64,000 nucleotides of DNA from Flavobacterium limnosediminis JC2902 (GCF_000498535.1 NZ_AVGG01000018.1:211430-275429), one strand, 5' to 3'. Shown: positions 42,002 through 51,090, numbered from the stretch's first letter. Notes: generated by a model from the sequence alone, not told the origin. A program made the numbers and translations.

Positions 42002-42529
42002 TTAGTCCGTGAATTCACGGTCATCACTGTATTGTTTGACGATAGTGATACCTTTCTGTATAAGAAGATTGTTGGGATAAGTAATGTGTTCACCGCTTTT
42101 GGTTTTTAAAAGTGCATGAAAGGCTGTAATATCTATAATTTCGCCTTCAACCGGGAAATCTTTGTCGTGAATTAAAATAATGTCCCCAATTTTAAAAGGA
42201 AAATTAAAGAATAAAATAATTCCTGCCGTGATGTTACTCAAAATCGACCATTGGGCAAAAATGGCCACACCTATTATCGCGGAAACGGAAGAAGCAAAAA
42301 CGATAATTTGAGTGGTTCGGATTCCCCAAATAGCAAACAACACAATCGCCGTAACAATATTGACAAGTATATTGATGTATTTAATGACCAGATTGGTTCG
42401 GTGTTCAATCCTTTCGGAAACCATGGCAAACCGGCGAACAATTTTAGCCACAACAATACGCACCAATACAAACAGTATCAGTGTTATAAGTGTGGCGACA
42501 ATTTCAATATAAAATTTATTGTCCGGCAT
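42002..42529 (-). CDS. MscS-family mechanosensitive channel (short)
   Basis: A 175-residue channel protein with three hydrophobic helices (about 10-30, 50-70, 78-105). The pore helix has FASSVSAIIGVAIFAQWSIL followed by SNITAGIILFF, then the beta domain GDIILIHDKDFPVEGEIIDI and HITYPNNLLIQKGI. This is the minimal MscS core without a large cytoplasmic vestibule; it probably opens under osmotic downshock. It is the last gene of a ten-gene operon, 13 bases after maf. Confidence 0.87.
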   Translation of the reverse strand: MPDNKFYIEIVATLITLILFVLVRIVVAKIVRRFAMVSERIEHRTNLVIKYINILVNIVTAIVLFAIWGIRTTQIIVFASSVSAIIGVAIFAQWSILSNITAGIILFFNFPFKIGDIILIHDKDFPVEGEIIDITAFHALLKTKSGEHITYPNNLLIQKGITIVKQYSDDREFTD

Positions 42530-42542
42530 TTTATTTGCTTAA

Positions 42543-43127
42543 CTATACAAATGTAAGCAAATGTTGATAAACTTTATCTACCGGCAACCCAACTACGTTT
42601 GCATAAGAACCATTAATTTCGGCTATCGCTACAAGTCCGATCCATTCCTGAATTCCGTAAGAGCCGGCTTTGTCAAAGGGTTTGTAATTGTCTAAGTAAT
42701 AAAGGATTGCTTCGTCTGAAAGAGTATTGAAAGTTACTTTGGTTACTTCGTGAAACGTGTCCTTTTTCATCTTTGTTTTAATGCAGACCGATGTAATGAC
42801 CTCATGGGTTTTACCGGATAACGATTGCAGCATTTTAAACGCATCATCATAATCTTTTGGTTTTCCCAATGCCTTGTTTTCGTGCCAAACGATCGTGTCG
42901 CTTGTGATCAGAATATCGTTGTCCGAAAGATCTTCAAGAAAAACATCGGCTTTCAATTCAGCTAAATAATCTGTGATTTCACCGGCTTTTAAGTCGTCCG
43001 GATAAATTTCTTCCACTTCTTTTAATCGGATTTCGAAATCCAGATCCAAATCCCTGAAGAACTGCTGACGTCTGGGCGAACCGGAAGCCAGAATAATATT
43101 GAAAATTTTTAGTTTGTCTCTAAGCAT
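42543..43127 (-). CDS. maf: Maf-like nucleotide pyrophosphatase
   Basis: A 194-residue cytoplasmic enzyme that removes non-canonical or excess nucleoside triphosphates (dTTP/UTP type). Family motifs are NIILASGSPRRQQFF, TSDTIVWHENKALGKPKDYD with the catalytic Asp, and YKPFDKAGSYGIQEWIG. It is the ninth gene in the operon, overlapping the UbiA-type gene by 8 bases, which indicates translational coupling. Confidence 0.94.
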   Translation of the reverse strand: MLRDKLKIFNIILASGSPRRQQFFRDLDLDFEIRLKEVEEIYPDDLKAGEITDYLAELKADVFLEDLSDNDILITSDTIVWHENKALGKPKDYDDAFKMLQSLSGKTHEVITSVCIKTKMKKDTFHEVTKVTFNTLSDEAILYYLDNYKPFDKAGSYGIQEWIGLVAIAEINGSYANVVGLPVDKVYQHLLTFV

Positions 43128-44043
43128 TTCCCTTCATATTTAAGGTTATGACCACTATGGAAAGGATTCCGAACAACATAACCAGTTTTAAAATCAGACT
43201 CAAATGATTGAATTCCTTCTTTGATTTTGCACTCCATATTTTGATTAGGAAGTAGAGTAGTGGTGCCAATACAAAAAGTAAGGCATAGTACATTACCCAT
43301 TGTATTTCTGATAAATTAGTGTTTACGTAAAATATCAATAAAGCAATCGGTATGAAAGTTAAAGCGAAAACCACTTTTGATGTTCTTTCTTTTCCAATAA
43401 TAATGGGAAGCGTACTCATTCCCGAGTTATAATCACCATCCATATCTTCGATGTCCTTTACGATTTCGCGAATGAAATTGATGATAAAAGCAAACAAAGC
43501 ATAATCCAGAAGTATACTGAAAATAAGACCCATTTGCTCACGGTTTCCATCATAAGTTGCAGGATATAAATCGAATATTCCCACGATAACAATGCTGAAC
43601 GCCACTAACAAAGAAACGATAATGTTTCCGACAAGTAGGTTTTGTTTCAAATTGGTAGCATATATATATAATGTTGCCGCCACAACGATGAATACAGCTG
43701 CAAAACTGGGTTTTTCAATGATATTCGACAAATAAAATCCAATTCCCACTCCGATGATGTTAAGTGCTGCATAGATATTATAAGCCATTCCTTCCGATAT
43801 GTGTTTACCGACAATAACGTCTTTAGGTTTTGAAAACGCGTCGGTTTCCTGATCCATAATATTGTTAATGACATACCCACCGGCAGCAATGGATACAGTC
43901 GCAATTACTAATAATATAAATTGCCAATTGGCTAATGCCAAGATCAAATCCGTCTGATTTTTAAAGAACAGGAAGTGAAAAACAAGCTGCATTAAAGCCA
44001 GCATTAACAGGTTTTGAAAGCGGATTAGTTTTAAGAAATTCAT
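43120..44043 (-). CDS. UbiA-family prenyltransferase
   Basis: A 307-residue inner-membrane transferase with eight to nine helices. Asp-rich motifs are NNIMDQETDAFSKP (first) and EDMDGDYNSGMSTLP (second), which bind the prenyl diphosphate through Mg2+. In Bacteroidetes this group is often annotated as geranylgeranylglycerol-phosphate geranylgeranyltransferase; another acceptor is possible. ATG 44043 (MNFLKLIRFQNLLML) is preferred over 44064, as it begins like the family. Operon position: 39 bases after the KdsC-like gene. Confidence 0.9.
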   Translation of the reverse strand: MNFLKLIRFQNLLMLALMQLVFHFLFFKNQTDLILALANWQFILLVIATVSIAAGGYVINNIMDQETDAFSKPKDVIVGKHISEGMAYNIYAALNIIGVGIGFYLSNIIEKPSFAAVFIVVAATLYIYATNLKQNLLVGNIIVSLLVAFSIVIVGIFDLYPATYDGNREQMGLIFSILLDYALFAFIINFIREIVKDIEDMDGDYNSGMSTLPIIIGKERTSKVVFALTFIPIALLIFYVNTNLSEIQWVMYYALLFVLAPLLYFLIKIWSAKSKKEFNHLSLILKLVMLFGILSIVVITLNMKGNA

Positions 44044-44082
44044 GGTTTTGTATTCAGTATTCAATTATTGATTTTAAGGTAG

Positions 44083-44610
44083 TTAGTCGAATTTCGCATC
44101 AAAGTGCTCCATCCATTTGCCCTGAACTTTCATAACCTGTTCAATCACATCCCGAACAGCGCCTTTTCCTCCGTTGCGGTGGGAAATGTAATTGGAGATG
44201 TTTTTAATTTCGGGAACGGCATCTTGCGGACAGGTAGGTAATCCAACCAATTGCATCACATGATAATCCGGAATATCGTCGCCCATGTATAAAACCTGCT
44301 CGGGTTTGATGTTGTATACATCGGTGAATTCTTTGAAAGTTTCGACTTTATCAGGCACTCCCAAATGAATATCGGTGATGCCAAGATTTCTTAGTCGAAT
44401 ACGAACGCCTTCGTTACTTCCGCCTGAAATAATGCAAACCGTGTAACCGTTTTCAACAGCTGCTTTCATCGCATAGCCGTCACGGATATTCATTTCGCGA
44501 AGCATTTCTCCTGTTGGGGTTATGTGTACTGTTCCGTCGGTAAGAACGCCATCAACGTCAAAAATAAACGTGGTGACATCGTTCATGATTTCTTTATAAC
44601 TTTTAGCCAT
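44083..44610 (-). CDS. KdsC-like HAD phosphatase
   Basis: A 175-residue HAD enzyme without a cap domain. Motif I is TFIFDVDGVLTDGTVH, motif II IISGGSNEGVRIR, the Lys segment GVPDKVETFKE and motif IV YMGDDIPDYHVMQLVGLPTC. This set matches KDO 8-phosphate phosphatase (KdsC), a lipopolysaccharide step, but a close relative with another sugar phosphate is possible. It overlaps the DUF2520 gene by 8 bases within the ten-gene operon. Confidence 0.9.
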   Translation of the reverse strand: MAKSYKEIMNDVTTFIFDVDGVLTDGTVHITPTGEMLREMNIRDGYAMKAAVENGYTVCIISGGSNEGVRIRLRNLGITDIHLGVPDKVETFKEFTDVYNIKPEQVLYMGDDIPDYHVMQLVGLPTCPQDAVPEIKNISNYISHRNGGKGAVRDVIEQVMKVQGKWMEHFDAKFD

Positions 44611-45358
44611 TGTGTTTTTGTATGGACTGCGTAAGCAGTTGGTAAATTGTTTTTTTATTCTCGTCCTCTAAGAAAGACAAATGTTTTTCGATGGTTTTTT
44701 GATCGTTGCGTTTTGCCGGACCGGTTTGGGCTTCTAACGGGGAAAGGGTTTTGATTTTATCGGCAGTTTCCTGAATTAATGGAAGCAGAATTTCAAACGG
44801 AACTTGGTTTTCATCACAGATTTCTTTTCCCAACTGATAAAGATGATTCACGAAATTACAGGAGAAAACCGCGGCAACATGTAAACTTTGTCTTTGTTCA
44901 GAACTGATTTTAAAGACCTTATCCGAAATGGCTTTTCCCAGAGTTTCCAAAATACTGTAATCCCATTCATTTTCGGTTTCAAGACAAATCGGAACCGCTT
45001 TAAAATCGATTGCTTTTGATTTGGAAAAGGTTTGTAACGGATAAAAAACGCCTTTTCGGTTTTTAGCATTTAATGCATCCAATCCAACGCTTCCCGAAGT
45101 ATGAACCACTAATTGGTTTTCAAACGGAAGTTGGTCGGAAACTTCTGAAATAGCGTCATCCGTAACCGAAATTATGGTAATATCTGCCAGTTTTAAATCG
45201 GAATAATTTGTCGTAATCTTATCGGAAGAAACCAAATGGGTTATGCTTTCCGGTTTACGTGAAAAAACCTGCTGCAATGCGACATTTTCAGTCTGTTGAA
45301 AAACCGAAATCAGATGTAGCGCCACATTCCCTGAACCGATGATGTTTACTGTAATCAT
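44603..45358 (-). CDS. Rossmann-like and DUF2520 domain protein
   Basis: A 251-residue protein with an N-terminal NAD(P)-binding Rossmann domain (VNIIGSGNVALHLISVFQQT) related to pyrroline-5-carboxylate reductase or NADP oxidoreductases and a C-terminal helical DUF2520 domain (SEQRQSLHVAAVFSCNFVNH, ETADKIKTLSPLEAQTGPAKR). A dehydrogenase function is likely but the substrate is unknown. It overlaps the KdsC-like gene by 8 bases and starts 7 bases after the small membrane protein. Confidence 0.9.
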   Translation of the reverse strand: MITVNIIGSGNVALHLISVFQQTENVALQQVFSRKPESITHLVSSDKITTNYSDLKLADITIISVTDDAISEVSDQLPFENQLVVHTSGSVGLDALNAKNRKGVFYPLQTFSKSKAIDFKAVPICLETENEWDYSILETLGKAISDKVFKISSEQRQSLHVAAVFSCNFVNHLYQLGKEICDENQVPFEILLPLIQETADKIKTLSPLEAQTGPAKRNDQKTIEKHLSFLEDENKKTIYQLLTQSIQKHNG

Positions 45359-45365
45359 GATGAAT

Positions 45366-45845
45366 TTATGAAACTTTCAATTTAGCCCAAGTGTATTCAA
45401 TGTTGTTTATTTTCTTTAAAAAGAAATACAACAGTAAAATTTCAAAACGAAAGTTTAGTGAAAATCCTTCATGATTATCAAAGAAAGGGTAAACGATCAT
45501 CACTAGCACACAAATTACAAGTCCGATATAACTGTCGATTTTTGCCAAATCGGTCGCTGAGTCTTTTTCCATCCATAAACTAAATGCGGTAAATCCTTTG
45601 AACAGAAATAAAGATGATATCAAAATTCCCATTAATGATAAAGGGTAATTCGTTTCAAGACCATAAAGGGATAAGTCAAAAGTATTTCCCGTTAATCCGA
45701 CGATTATCGAAATAGGCGCCAAAACACCAAAAAGCATAAATACCCATGTGAAAAATTTTATCCAACCTGGAAGTAATTGCCTTCTGCGCTTTGTAGTATT
45801 TATGAACTCATTCTCGTTGAGTAAACCTTCCGTTTCTTTTTCCAT
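45366..45845 (-). CDS. Hypothetical membrane protein in tpiA operon
   Basis: A 159-residue protein with four membrane segments (about 25-47, 68-85, 107-123, 131-145) and charged loops such as WMEKDSATDLAKID. No family recognised. It lies 7 bases after tpiA and 7 bases before the DUF2520 gene, so it is surely co-expressed with central metabolism and envelope genes. An inner-membrane location is the only safe inference. Confidence 0.75.
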   Translation of the reverse strand: MEKETEGLLNENEFINTTKRRRQLLPGWIKFFTWVFMLFGVLAPISIIVGLTGNTFDLSLYGLETNYPLSLMGILISSLFLFKGFTAFSLWMEKDSATDLAKIDSYIGLVICVLVMIVYPFFDNHEGFSLNFRFEILLLYFFLKKINNIEYTWAKLKVS

Positions 45846-45852
45846 GAATATT

Positions 45853-46605
45853 TTAAACTGCTTCTACAATCGCTACAAAATCTTCAGCTTTTAATGCCGC
45901 TCCGCCAATCAATCCGCCGTCTACGTCGGGTTTGGAGAAAATTTCTTTTGCATTGTCCGGTTTTACGCTTCCTCCATAAAGAATGGAAACATTTTCGGCG
46001 ATGTCGCTTCCGTATTTATGTCGGATAGTTTCACGAATAAAATGGTGCATTTCCTGAGCCTGTTCCGGTGAAGCGGTTTCTCCCGTTCCGATAGCCCATA
46101 CAGGTTCGTAGGCCAAAACGATGTTCATCCAGGCATTGGCTTCCAGATGAAACAATCCGTCACGCAACTGGTTGTCAACAACGTTGAAATGTTGCTTGTT
46201 CTGACGGTCTTTCAATTCTTCTCCGATACAGAAAATCACACGCATTTCGTGTTTTAAAGCAGTATCCACTTTATTGGCTAAAAGTGCGTCACTTTCCTTA
46301 AAATAAGCACGTCTTTCGGAGTGACCTAAAATTACATTGTGTACACCAACAGATGTAAGCATGTCCGCGGAAATTTCTCCGGTGAACGCACCACCTTCTG
46401 CCTGATGCATGTTTTGCGCCGCCACACTGATATTGGTATGTTCAAGAATATGAACGGCTTGCGATAAATTTACGTAAGGTGGAGCAACAAGTACTTCCAC
46501 TTCTTTCCCGGATGGAAGCTGGTTTAAGATATCGGTTAATAACTGCGTGGTTTCTGCAGCATTTTTATTCATTTTCCAGTTACCTGCAACTATATTATGT
46601 CTCAT
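45853..46605 (-). CDS. tpiA: Triosephosphate isomerase
   Basis: Tpi interconverts dihydroxyacetone phosphate and glyceraldehyde 3-phosphate in glycolysis. The 250-residue TIM barrel has the substrate loop GNWKMNKN, the electrophilic His in ILGHSERRAYF, the catalytic Glu in VLAYEPVWAIGTGETAS, and the phosphate gripper YGGSVKPDNAKE. All residues are present. Its start shares one base with the stop of the TlpA-like gene. Activity is essentially certain. Confidence 0.98.
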   Translation of the reverse strand: MRHNIVAGNWKMNKNAAETTQLLTDILNQLPSGKEVEVLVAPPYVNLSQAVHILEHTNISVAAQNMHQAEGGAFTGEISADMLTSVGVHNVILGHSERRAYFKESDALLANKVDTALKHEMRVIFCIGEELKDRQNKQHFNVVDNQLRDGLFHLEANAWMNIVLAYEPVWAIGTGETASPEQAQEMHHFIRETIRHKYGSDIAENVSILYGGSVKPDNAKEIFSKPDVDGGLIGGAALKAEDFVAIVEAV

Positions 46606-47102
46606 TAGTTTAGTGTATTTAATGTCTCAATCAATTTTATATCATCGGCTTCAATTGCTTTAAACAGCGCAATCTTACCTTTTTTGTCAATGACCATGTA
46701 ACGCGGAATCCAGTCAAGATTTATGGCTTTTCCGAAAACACCTTTCATGCCGTCGGTCGCCATATAATGTTCGCCGGTTATTTCATATTTTTGGATCCCT
46801 TTTTGCCAGGCTTCTGAAGTTTTATCCATTGAAATAAATAAAAAGGTGGTAGTCGGAAACTGACTTTGCAATGCCTTTACTTTCGGCATTCCTTTGATAC
46901 AATCGGAACACCAGGAAGCCCACACATCAATAACTACGGTTTTTCCTTTGTATTTTTTTAGGATGTTCTTAAACGCAATATTGCTTCCGTTTAAAGCTAC
47001 CATTTCATTTTTTAAGGCTTCTTTCTTAAAAGCGGTCTGATTTTCCTGTGCGCAAGATGTAAGCACAAACGAGAAAAACAGTAGGGTTAAAAATTTGTTC
47101 AT
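46605..47102 (-). CDS. TlpA-like thioredoxin lipoprotein
   Basis: A 165-residue lipoprotein of the thioredoxin family. The signal peptide MNKFLTLLFFSFVLTSCAQ has a lipobox Cys at residue 17. The redox motif is WASWCSDCIKGMPK (C-S-D-C), in a fold whose later motif is DWIPRYMVIDKKG with cis-Pro. It likely reduces disulfides or reacts with peroxide in the envelope, as for TlpA/ResA. It follows the DoxX-thioredoxin gene after 2 bases, suggesting paired redox function. Confidence 0.88.
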   Translation of the reverse strand: MNKFLTLLFFSFVLTSCAQENQTAFKKEALKNEMVALNGSNIAFKNILKKYKGKTVVIDVWASWCSDCIKGMPKVKALQSQFPTTTFLFISMDKTSEAWQKGIQKYEITGEHYMATDGMKGVFGKAINLDWIPRYMVIDKKGKIALFKAIEADDIKLIETLNTLN

Positions 47103-47104
47103 CG

Positions 47105-48211
47105 TTATTTTTTTAATTCCGAATACGGTTTGTTGATTATCGTTTGATATTCGGATGCATTAAATTTATTATCGGTTGTTCCCCAGTAAAATTTATAATC
47201 GTTCCCATTCCACAGGTATTTTACGCCCGGAGTGTCTTTTCCTGAACCGAGTACGCCCCAGAACGGAATAACATCGATCATTACATAAGGATACTGTGCG
47301 CCTGCAAATTTGAAGAAATCCGGAATTTTTTCAGGCTCTTCATTCATGAAAATAATCTTGATTTCAGGGAAATTAGGGTCTTTCCTTTTCATTTCAGTAA
47401 GTTCTTTGGCAGCCTCCATGCAATGATCACAACCCGGAACAAAGAAACACAGTGTTTTTCTTCCTTTGTCAATATCCGAAAAATACTTCGCATAACCTGA
47501 TTTTCGTTTTGCAGGCTCATTAAGAGCTACTTTTTCCACAACTTTTTCGGTTTCTTTTTTAGTCGTATTGTCCTTAATTGTATCGGTTTTGGCGGTAGTT
47601 GTCGGCAAGTTGTTTTCTTCTGTCGGAGCCGATGTGGTGTCAAAACTCGTTTCCAATGCTCCGATTGTGGTTTCAGGAGCAATTACGTCATCGGAAGTCG
47701 TACTTTTAATCGGTGCCACCAAAAAGATTCCGGCAATTGAAAGGATCGTAATTAACGCTACAACCCAAAATTTCGAATTGTCAATATCCTTTTCTGTTAT
47801 TTTGTAAAGCCATCCCAATAATAAAACGGCAATTATGTTTTTAATGATCGCTTCAATTGGTGTCATCGGGATCAATTCACCAAAACAACCGCAATTTCCT
47901 GTGTTTCCGCCGCTAAGAAAAGTTTCATATGACAAATGTCCGATGAAAACCACCAAAAGCAAAATGGTAGCCGGAATAATGATTTTTTTCAGATAATTGT
48001 TCTGTAGAATTAGGATTCCCAATGCCAATTCGATTCCAATCAGAATTCGCGAAAACCAAGGCGCTATCGTTTCCGAAAAACCGAGCGGATATAACTGTTT
48101 TACTTCAAAGGTTGAAATGGCAAAATAGGGTGAAGGGTACATTTTTGCTATCGCCGAAATGATAAACAAGAATGCTATTGTAATTCGTATGGCTGGTGAA
48201 ACGTATTTCAT
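47105..48211 (-). CDS. BT_3928-like DoxX membrane protein with thioredoxin-like domain
   Basis: A 368-residue inner-membrane protein. The first 160 residues form four helices of DoxX/MauE type, with a Gly/Cys-rich GGNTGNCGCFG loop. A Thr/Glu-rich linker follows (about 180-230), and then a thioredoxin-like domain with FFVPGCDHCMEAAKEL (CDHC). This matches BT_3928 of Bacteroides. It probably moves reducing equivalents through the membrane to the TlpA-like protein encoded 2 bases downstream. Function is inferred from family and context. Confidence 0.87.
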   Translation of the reverse strand: MKYVSPAIRITIAFLFIISAIAKMYPSPYFAISTFEVKQLYPLGFSETIAPWFSRILIGIELALGILILQNNYLKKIIIPATILLLVVFIGHLSYETFLSGGNTGNCGCFGELIPMTPIEAIIKNIIAVLLLGWLYKITEKDIDNSKFWVVALITILSIAGIFLVAPIKSTTSDDVIAPETTIGALETSFDTTSAPTEENNLPTTTAKTDTIKDNTTKKETEKVVEKVALNEPAKRKSGYAKYFSDIDKGRKTLCFFVPGCDHCMEAAKELTEMKRKDPNFPEIKIIFMNEEPEKIPDFFKFAGAQYPYVMIDVIPFWGVLGSGKDTPGVKYLWNGNDYKFYWGTTDNKFNASEYQTIINKPYSELKK

Positions 48212-48223
48212 ATCGTTAAGAAA

Positions 48224-48769
48224 TTAATTTTTCGAAAATCCCATTAAAATAAGAGCAAACACAGCATAATTGATCATGTCCTGATAATTAGCATCGATGC
48301 CTTCAGAAACCAATGTTTTTCCTTTATTGTCTTCAATTTGTTTTACGCGAAGGAGTTTCTGCAGAATCAGATCGGTCAGCGAACTCACACGCATATCACG
48401 CCAGGCTTCACCATAATCATGATTTTTAGCTTCCATTAAATCCTTGGTCGTTTGTACTTTTTCGTCGTATAATCTCACTGCGGTTTCCCAATCCAAATCG
48501 GGCTGATCCACAACACCCAACTCCAGCTGAATCAACGCCATAATGGAATAATTGATGATACCGATGAATTCTCCGGTTTCATCTTCGTCTATTTTACGCA
48601 CCTCATTTTCCTGCAAACTTCGGATGCGTTGGGCTTTTATGAAAATCTGATCGGTCAGCGACGGAAGACGTAAAATGCGCCATGCACTACCGTAATCTTT
48701 CATTTTTTTGGCATATAAATCGCGACAAATGGCAATTACCTTATCATATTCCTGTGAAGTCGTACTCAT
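48224..48769 (-). CDS. DUF1599 family protein with internal duplication
   Basis: A 181-residue soluble protein made of two similar halves: KKMKDYGSAWRILRLPSLTD (about 17-36) and KNHDYGEAWRDMRVSSLTDL (about 117-136), each followed by ILQKxLRVKQI-like and 'INYAVFALI' segments. DUF1599 is restricted to Bacteroidetes and relatives; its function is unknown. It begins the ten-gene operon, 29 bases after a consensus -7 box. Confidence 0.9.
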   Translation of the reverse strand: MSTTSQEYDKVIAICRDLYAKKMKDYGSAWRILRLPSLTDQIFIKAQRIRSLQENEVRKIDEDETGEFIGIINYSIMALIQLELGVVDQPDLDWETAVRLYDEKVQTTKDLMEAKNHDYGEAWRDMRVSSLTDLILQKLLRVKQIEDNKGKTLVSEGIDANYQDMINYAVFALILMGFSKN

Positions 48770-48776
48770 TTATAAT

Positions 48777-48784
48777 TATCTTTG
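48777..48784 (+). promoter_or_regulatory. Possible -7 box for folP
   Basis: TATCTTTG on the plus strand, about 100 bases before the folP ATG. No matching upstream box was seen. Confidence 0.35.
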
Positions 48785-48797
48785 TTTGTAGAATTTT

Positions 48798-48828
48798 CAA
48801 ATGTAAAGAAATTAAGGCGAAGTACAAA
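48798..48828 (-). promoter_or_regulatory. Bacteroidetes-type promoter of the ten-gene operon
   Basis: Read on the minus strand: TTTG (48828-48825), 19 bases, TACATTTG (48805-48798). It is a near-perfect match to the TTTG-N19-TAnnTTTG pattern, 29 bases upstream of the DUF1599 ATG. Confidence 0.75.
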
Positions 48829-48887
48829 GTCGATTAACAAGGCTTAATTTTTTTGAAATTTGTATCACTAACTTGTCACTTATAATT

Positions 48888-49715
48888 ATGAACATCAATT
48901 GCAAAGGACGACTCATCGATTTATCCCAGCCAAAAGTTATGGGAATTCTGAATATCACACCTGATTCATTTTTTGACGGTGGGAGATACACATCGGATGA
49001 AGATTTTCTGAATCAAACGGAGAAAATGCTTAAAGAAGGGGCGACTTTTATCGATATTGGAGCCTATTCTTCAAGACCCAATGCGGTTTTCGTTTCGGAA
49101 TTGGAAGAATTATCACGCTTACTTCCTGTAGTGGAATTAATCACGGAAAAATTTCCGGAAGCCATTTTATCCATCGACACCTTCAGAGCCAATGTTGCTG
49201 AACAGGCCATAGAAAAAGGAGCTGCCATGATAAATGATATTTCAGCCGGATTATTGGATGAAAAAATGCTGGAAGTGATTGCCAATGCGAATGTTCCTTA
49301 TATTATGATGCACATGCGCGGAACACCTCAAACGATGACCACGCTTACGGATTACGATGATATCGTAAAAGACATGATCAAATATTTTTCGGAACGGATT
49401 TCCGCAGCGAGAAGTTTCGGAATTAACGATCTTATTATCGATCCCGGATTTGGTTTTGCAAAGACGCTGGAACAGAATTATGAAGTGCTTCAGAAACTGG
49501 AATTGTTTCAGATGCTTGAAGTTCCTCTTTTGTCGGCTGTTTCCAGAAAATCAATGATTTATAAAGTATTGGAAACCAATGCGGATGAAGCGCTTAACGG
49601 AACTACAGTTTTAAATACGGTTTCTCTTTTAAAAGGAGCGAAAATCCTTCGCGTACACGATGTTAAAGAAGCGGTTGAATGCGTTCGTTTGTATACCCAA
49701 ATCCAAAGTCAGTAA
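48888..49715 (+). CDS. folP: Dihydropteroate synthase
   Basis: FolP joins p-aminobenzoate to dihydropterin pyrophosphate in folate synthesis. The 275-residue TIM barrel has VMGILNITPDSFFDGGRY, TFIDIGAYSSRPNA, AMINDISAG, MMHMRGTPQTM and IDPGFGFAKTLEQNYEVL. The Lys/Arg motif LSAVSRKSM is also present. ATG 48888 gives the family N terminus. It is divergent from the ten-gene operon and followed 8 bases later by a small lipoprotein gene. Confidence 0.97.
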   Translation: MNINCKGRLIDLSQPKVMGILNITPDSFFDGGRYTSDEDFLNQTEKMLKEGATFIDIGAYSSRPNAVFVSELEELSRLLPVVELITEKFPEAILSIDTFRANVAEQAIEKGAAMINDISAGLLDEKMLEVIANANVPYIMMHMRGTPQTMTTLTDYDDIVKDMIKYFSERISAARSFGINDLIIDPGFGFAKTLEQNYEVLQKLELFQMLEVPLLSAVSRKSMIYKVLETNADEALNGTTVLNTVSLLKGAKILRVHDVKEAVECVRLYTQIQSQ

Positions 49716-49723
49716 TAGAAATT

Positions 49724-50344
49724 ATGAAGAAAATAAGCTGTTTTTTTATAGCGTTGTTAATGTTTTCCTGTGGTGAAAAAAAGGAAATTCTTTTGCCAAA
49801 ATCGGATGTTACGATAGTTAAAGAAGTTTCGGATCTTTCAAAAGTCGATTTTTTCTTTTCCGTTGTAAATAACGATACTTTGGCAGATGTTAAGAAAAAT
49901 GCCGTGATTACCACAACCAACTGGGTTTTTAATATCGACAAACGGATTCCGCTGAAAATTGTCATACCGGAAGTCAAAAAACTTCAGGAAAAAAAACGCA
50001 AGCGAAAAAGTAATGAAGATGCTCCAAAAGATAATTTTTACTCTTATGCCGACAGTATCGGGAAGAATTTAGCGTTTATTCCGTTTACGAAGGTTGTCTA
50101 TCAACTGGAAAAACCGAAAACCGGAACAATTGTATTTTTTAAGAAGGACAATCAAGTATTCGTTAATGATGTCCCGGTTAAGAAAGAGGATTTGAATCAA
50201 TATTTAAACAATAGTAATCAGTCTTTGGAAGAAATTAAATTTTGTTTCGATAAAAACAGTAGTTTCGGTACCTATATTCAGAATAAATTATTCATCAGAA
50301 CTATTGAGGTTAAGATGACGGGATTTTCCGAATTTATTTATTGA
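49724..50344 (+). CDS. Small lipoprotein of unknown function
   Basis: A 206-residue lipoprotein: signal peptide MKKISCFFIALLMFSCGEKK with a lipobox Cys at residue 16. The mature part has no domain I recognise; it contains a basic stretch KKLQEKKRKRKS and several beta-like segments (DVTIVKEVSDLSKVDFFFSV, GTIVFFKKDNQVFVNDVPV). The last third resembles biopolymer-transport ExbD periplasmic domains only vaguely. It follows folP by 8 bases, so it is probably co-transcribed. A strong terminator hairpin ends the unit. Confidence 0.75.
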   Translation: MKKISCFFIALLMFSCGEKKEILLPKSDVTIVKEVSDLSKVDFFFSVVNNDTLADVKKNAVITTTNWVFNIDKRIPLKIVIPEVKKLQEKKRKRKSNEDAPKDNFYSYADSIGKNLAFIPFTKVVYQLEKPKTGTIVFFKKDNQVFVNDVPVKKEDLNQYLNNSNQSLEEIKFCFDKNSSFGTYIQNKLFIRTIEVKMTGFSEFIY

Positions 50345-50400
50345 AAAACTCTTTCCATCCTTACTAAACGGAAAGAGTTTTCAGAATTATTTTTTTTTGT
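50343..50400 (+). terminator. Terminator of the folP unit
   Basis: Stem of about 12 bases, AAAACTCTTTCC / GGAAAGAGTTTT (about 50345-50356, 50370-50381), a 13-base loop and a T run further on at about 50390-50399. Confidence 0.75.
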
Positions 50401-50414
50401 TTCCAAATTATGTT

Positions 50415-50879
50415 TTAATAACCGCCTCCTGTGATTTCTTTAATAAGTTGGCCTCTGATTTCTCCATCAGGATAAGTTGCACTGTGTAAATTCACATAAT
50501 AAAGGTTGTTCTTAAGATCCGCTTCCTGCTCAGCGCTAAGTGGATCACTTGTGTAGCTTATTGGTGGTGTAAAACTTGAAAAAGCAAAAACAGGTGGGCC
50601 ACTAACTCCTAAAGCTCCTTTGTGGATATGTCCGTCTGTTACTGTCATACCGCTATGTGTTACTGTAATGGACAGTATTTTGGTTGCGTTATAAAATTTA
50701 AGTACTGCGGTTCCAGTTGCTGTTGAGCTGTTAGGCGGTACTTCATTTGACCCGCTTAAAGTTGCATTAAAAGTAGTTATTGAGACAGGTATTGATGACA
50801 TATCATCATCATCATCATTGCACGAAACCGCAACTGCTGTAAATAAGACAACTGCTAAAAATCTTACATAATATTTCAT
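50415..50879 (-). CDS. CHRD domain lipoprotein
   Basis: A 154-residue exported lipoprotein: signal peptide with lipobox AVAVSCND followed by an Asp tract. The single CHRD domain spans about 35-150, with SGSNEVPPNSSTATGTAVLK, VTDGHIHKGALGVSGPPVF, and YYVNLHSATYPDGEIRGQL. CHRD domains bind or scaffold matrix proteins in other organisms; in bacteria they are envelope proteins of unknown role. It is convergent with the folP unit. Confidence 0.9.
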   Translation of the reverse strand: MKYYVRFLAVVLFTAVAVSCNDDDDDMSSIPVSITTFNATLSGSNEVPPNSSTATGTAVLKFYNATKILSITVTHSGMTVTDGHIHKGALGVSGPPVFAFSSFTPPISYTSDPLSAEQEADLKNNLYYVNLHSATYPDGEIRGQLIKEITGGGY

Positions 50880-51090
50880 ATCGAAAAAATAAGTATGTAT
50901 AGAGTCGTAAGAAAGAGAAACGCTTTTTTAATATTTTGCGCTGAAAATCATAATGTTACGATGTAGCAACATTTTACATTCGTTAGTAAAATTAAGCCAT
51001 TATTACAAGATAATCTCTAATTTTTGATAAACTTTAACCCTAATTCAGACAGTTTGGTTCTATCATATAATATTTAACTGAAATCCGGAT

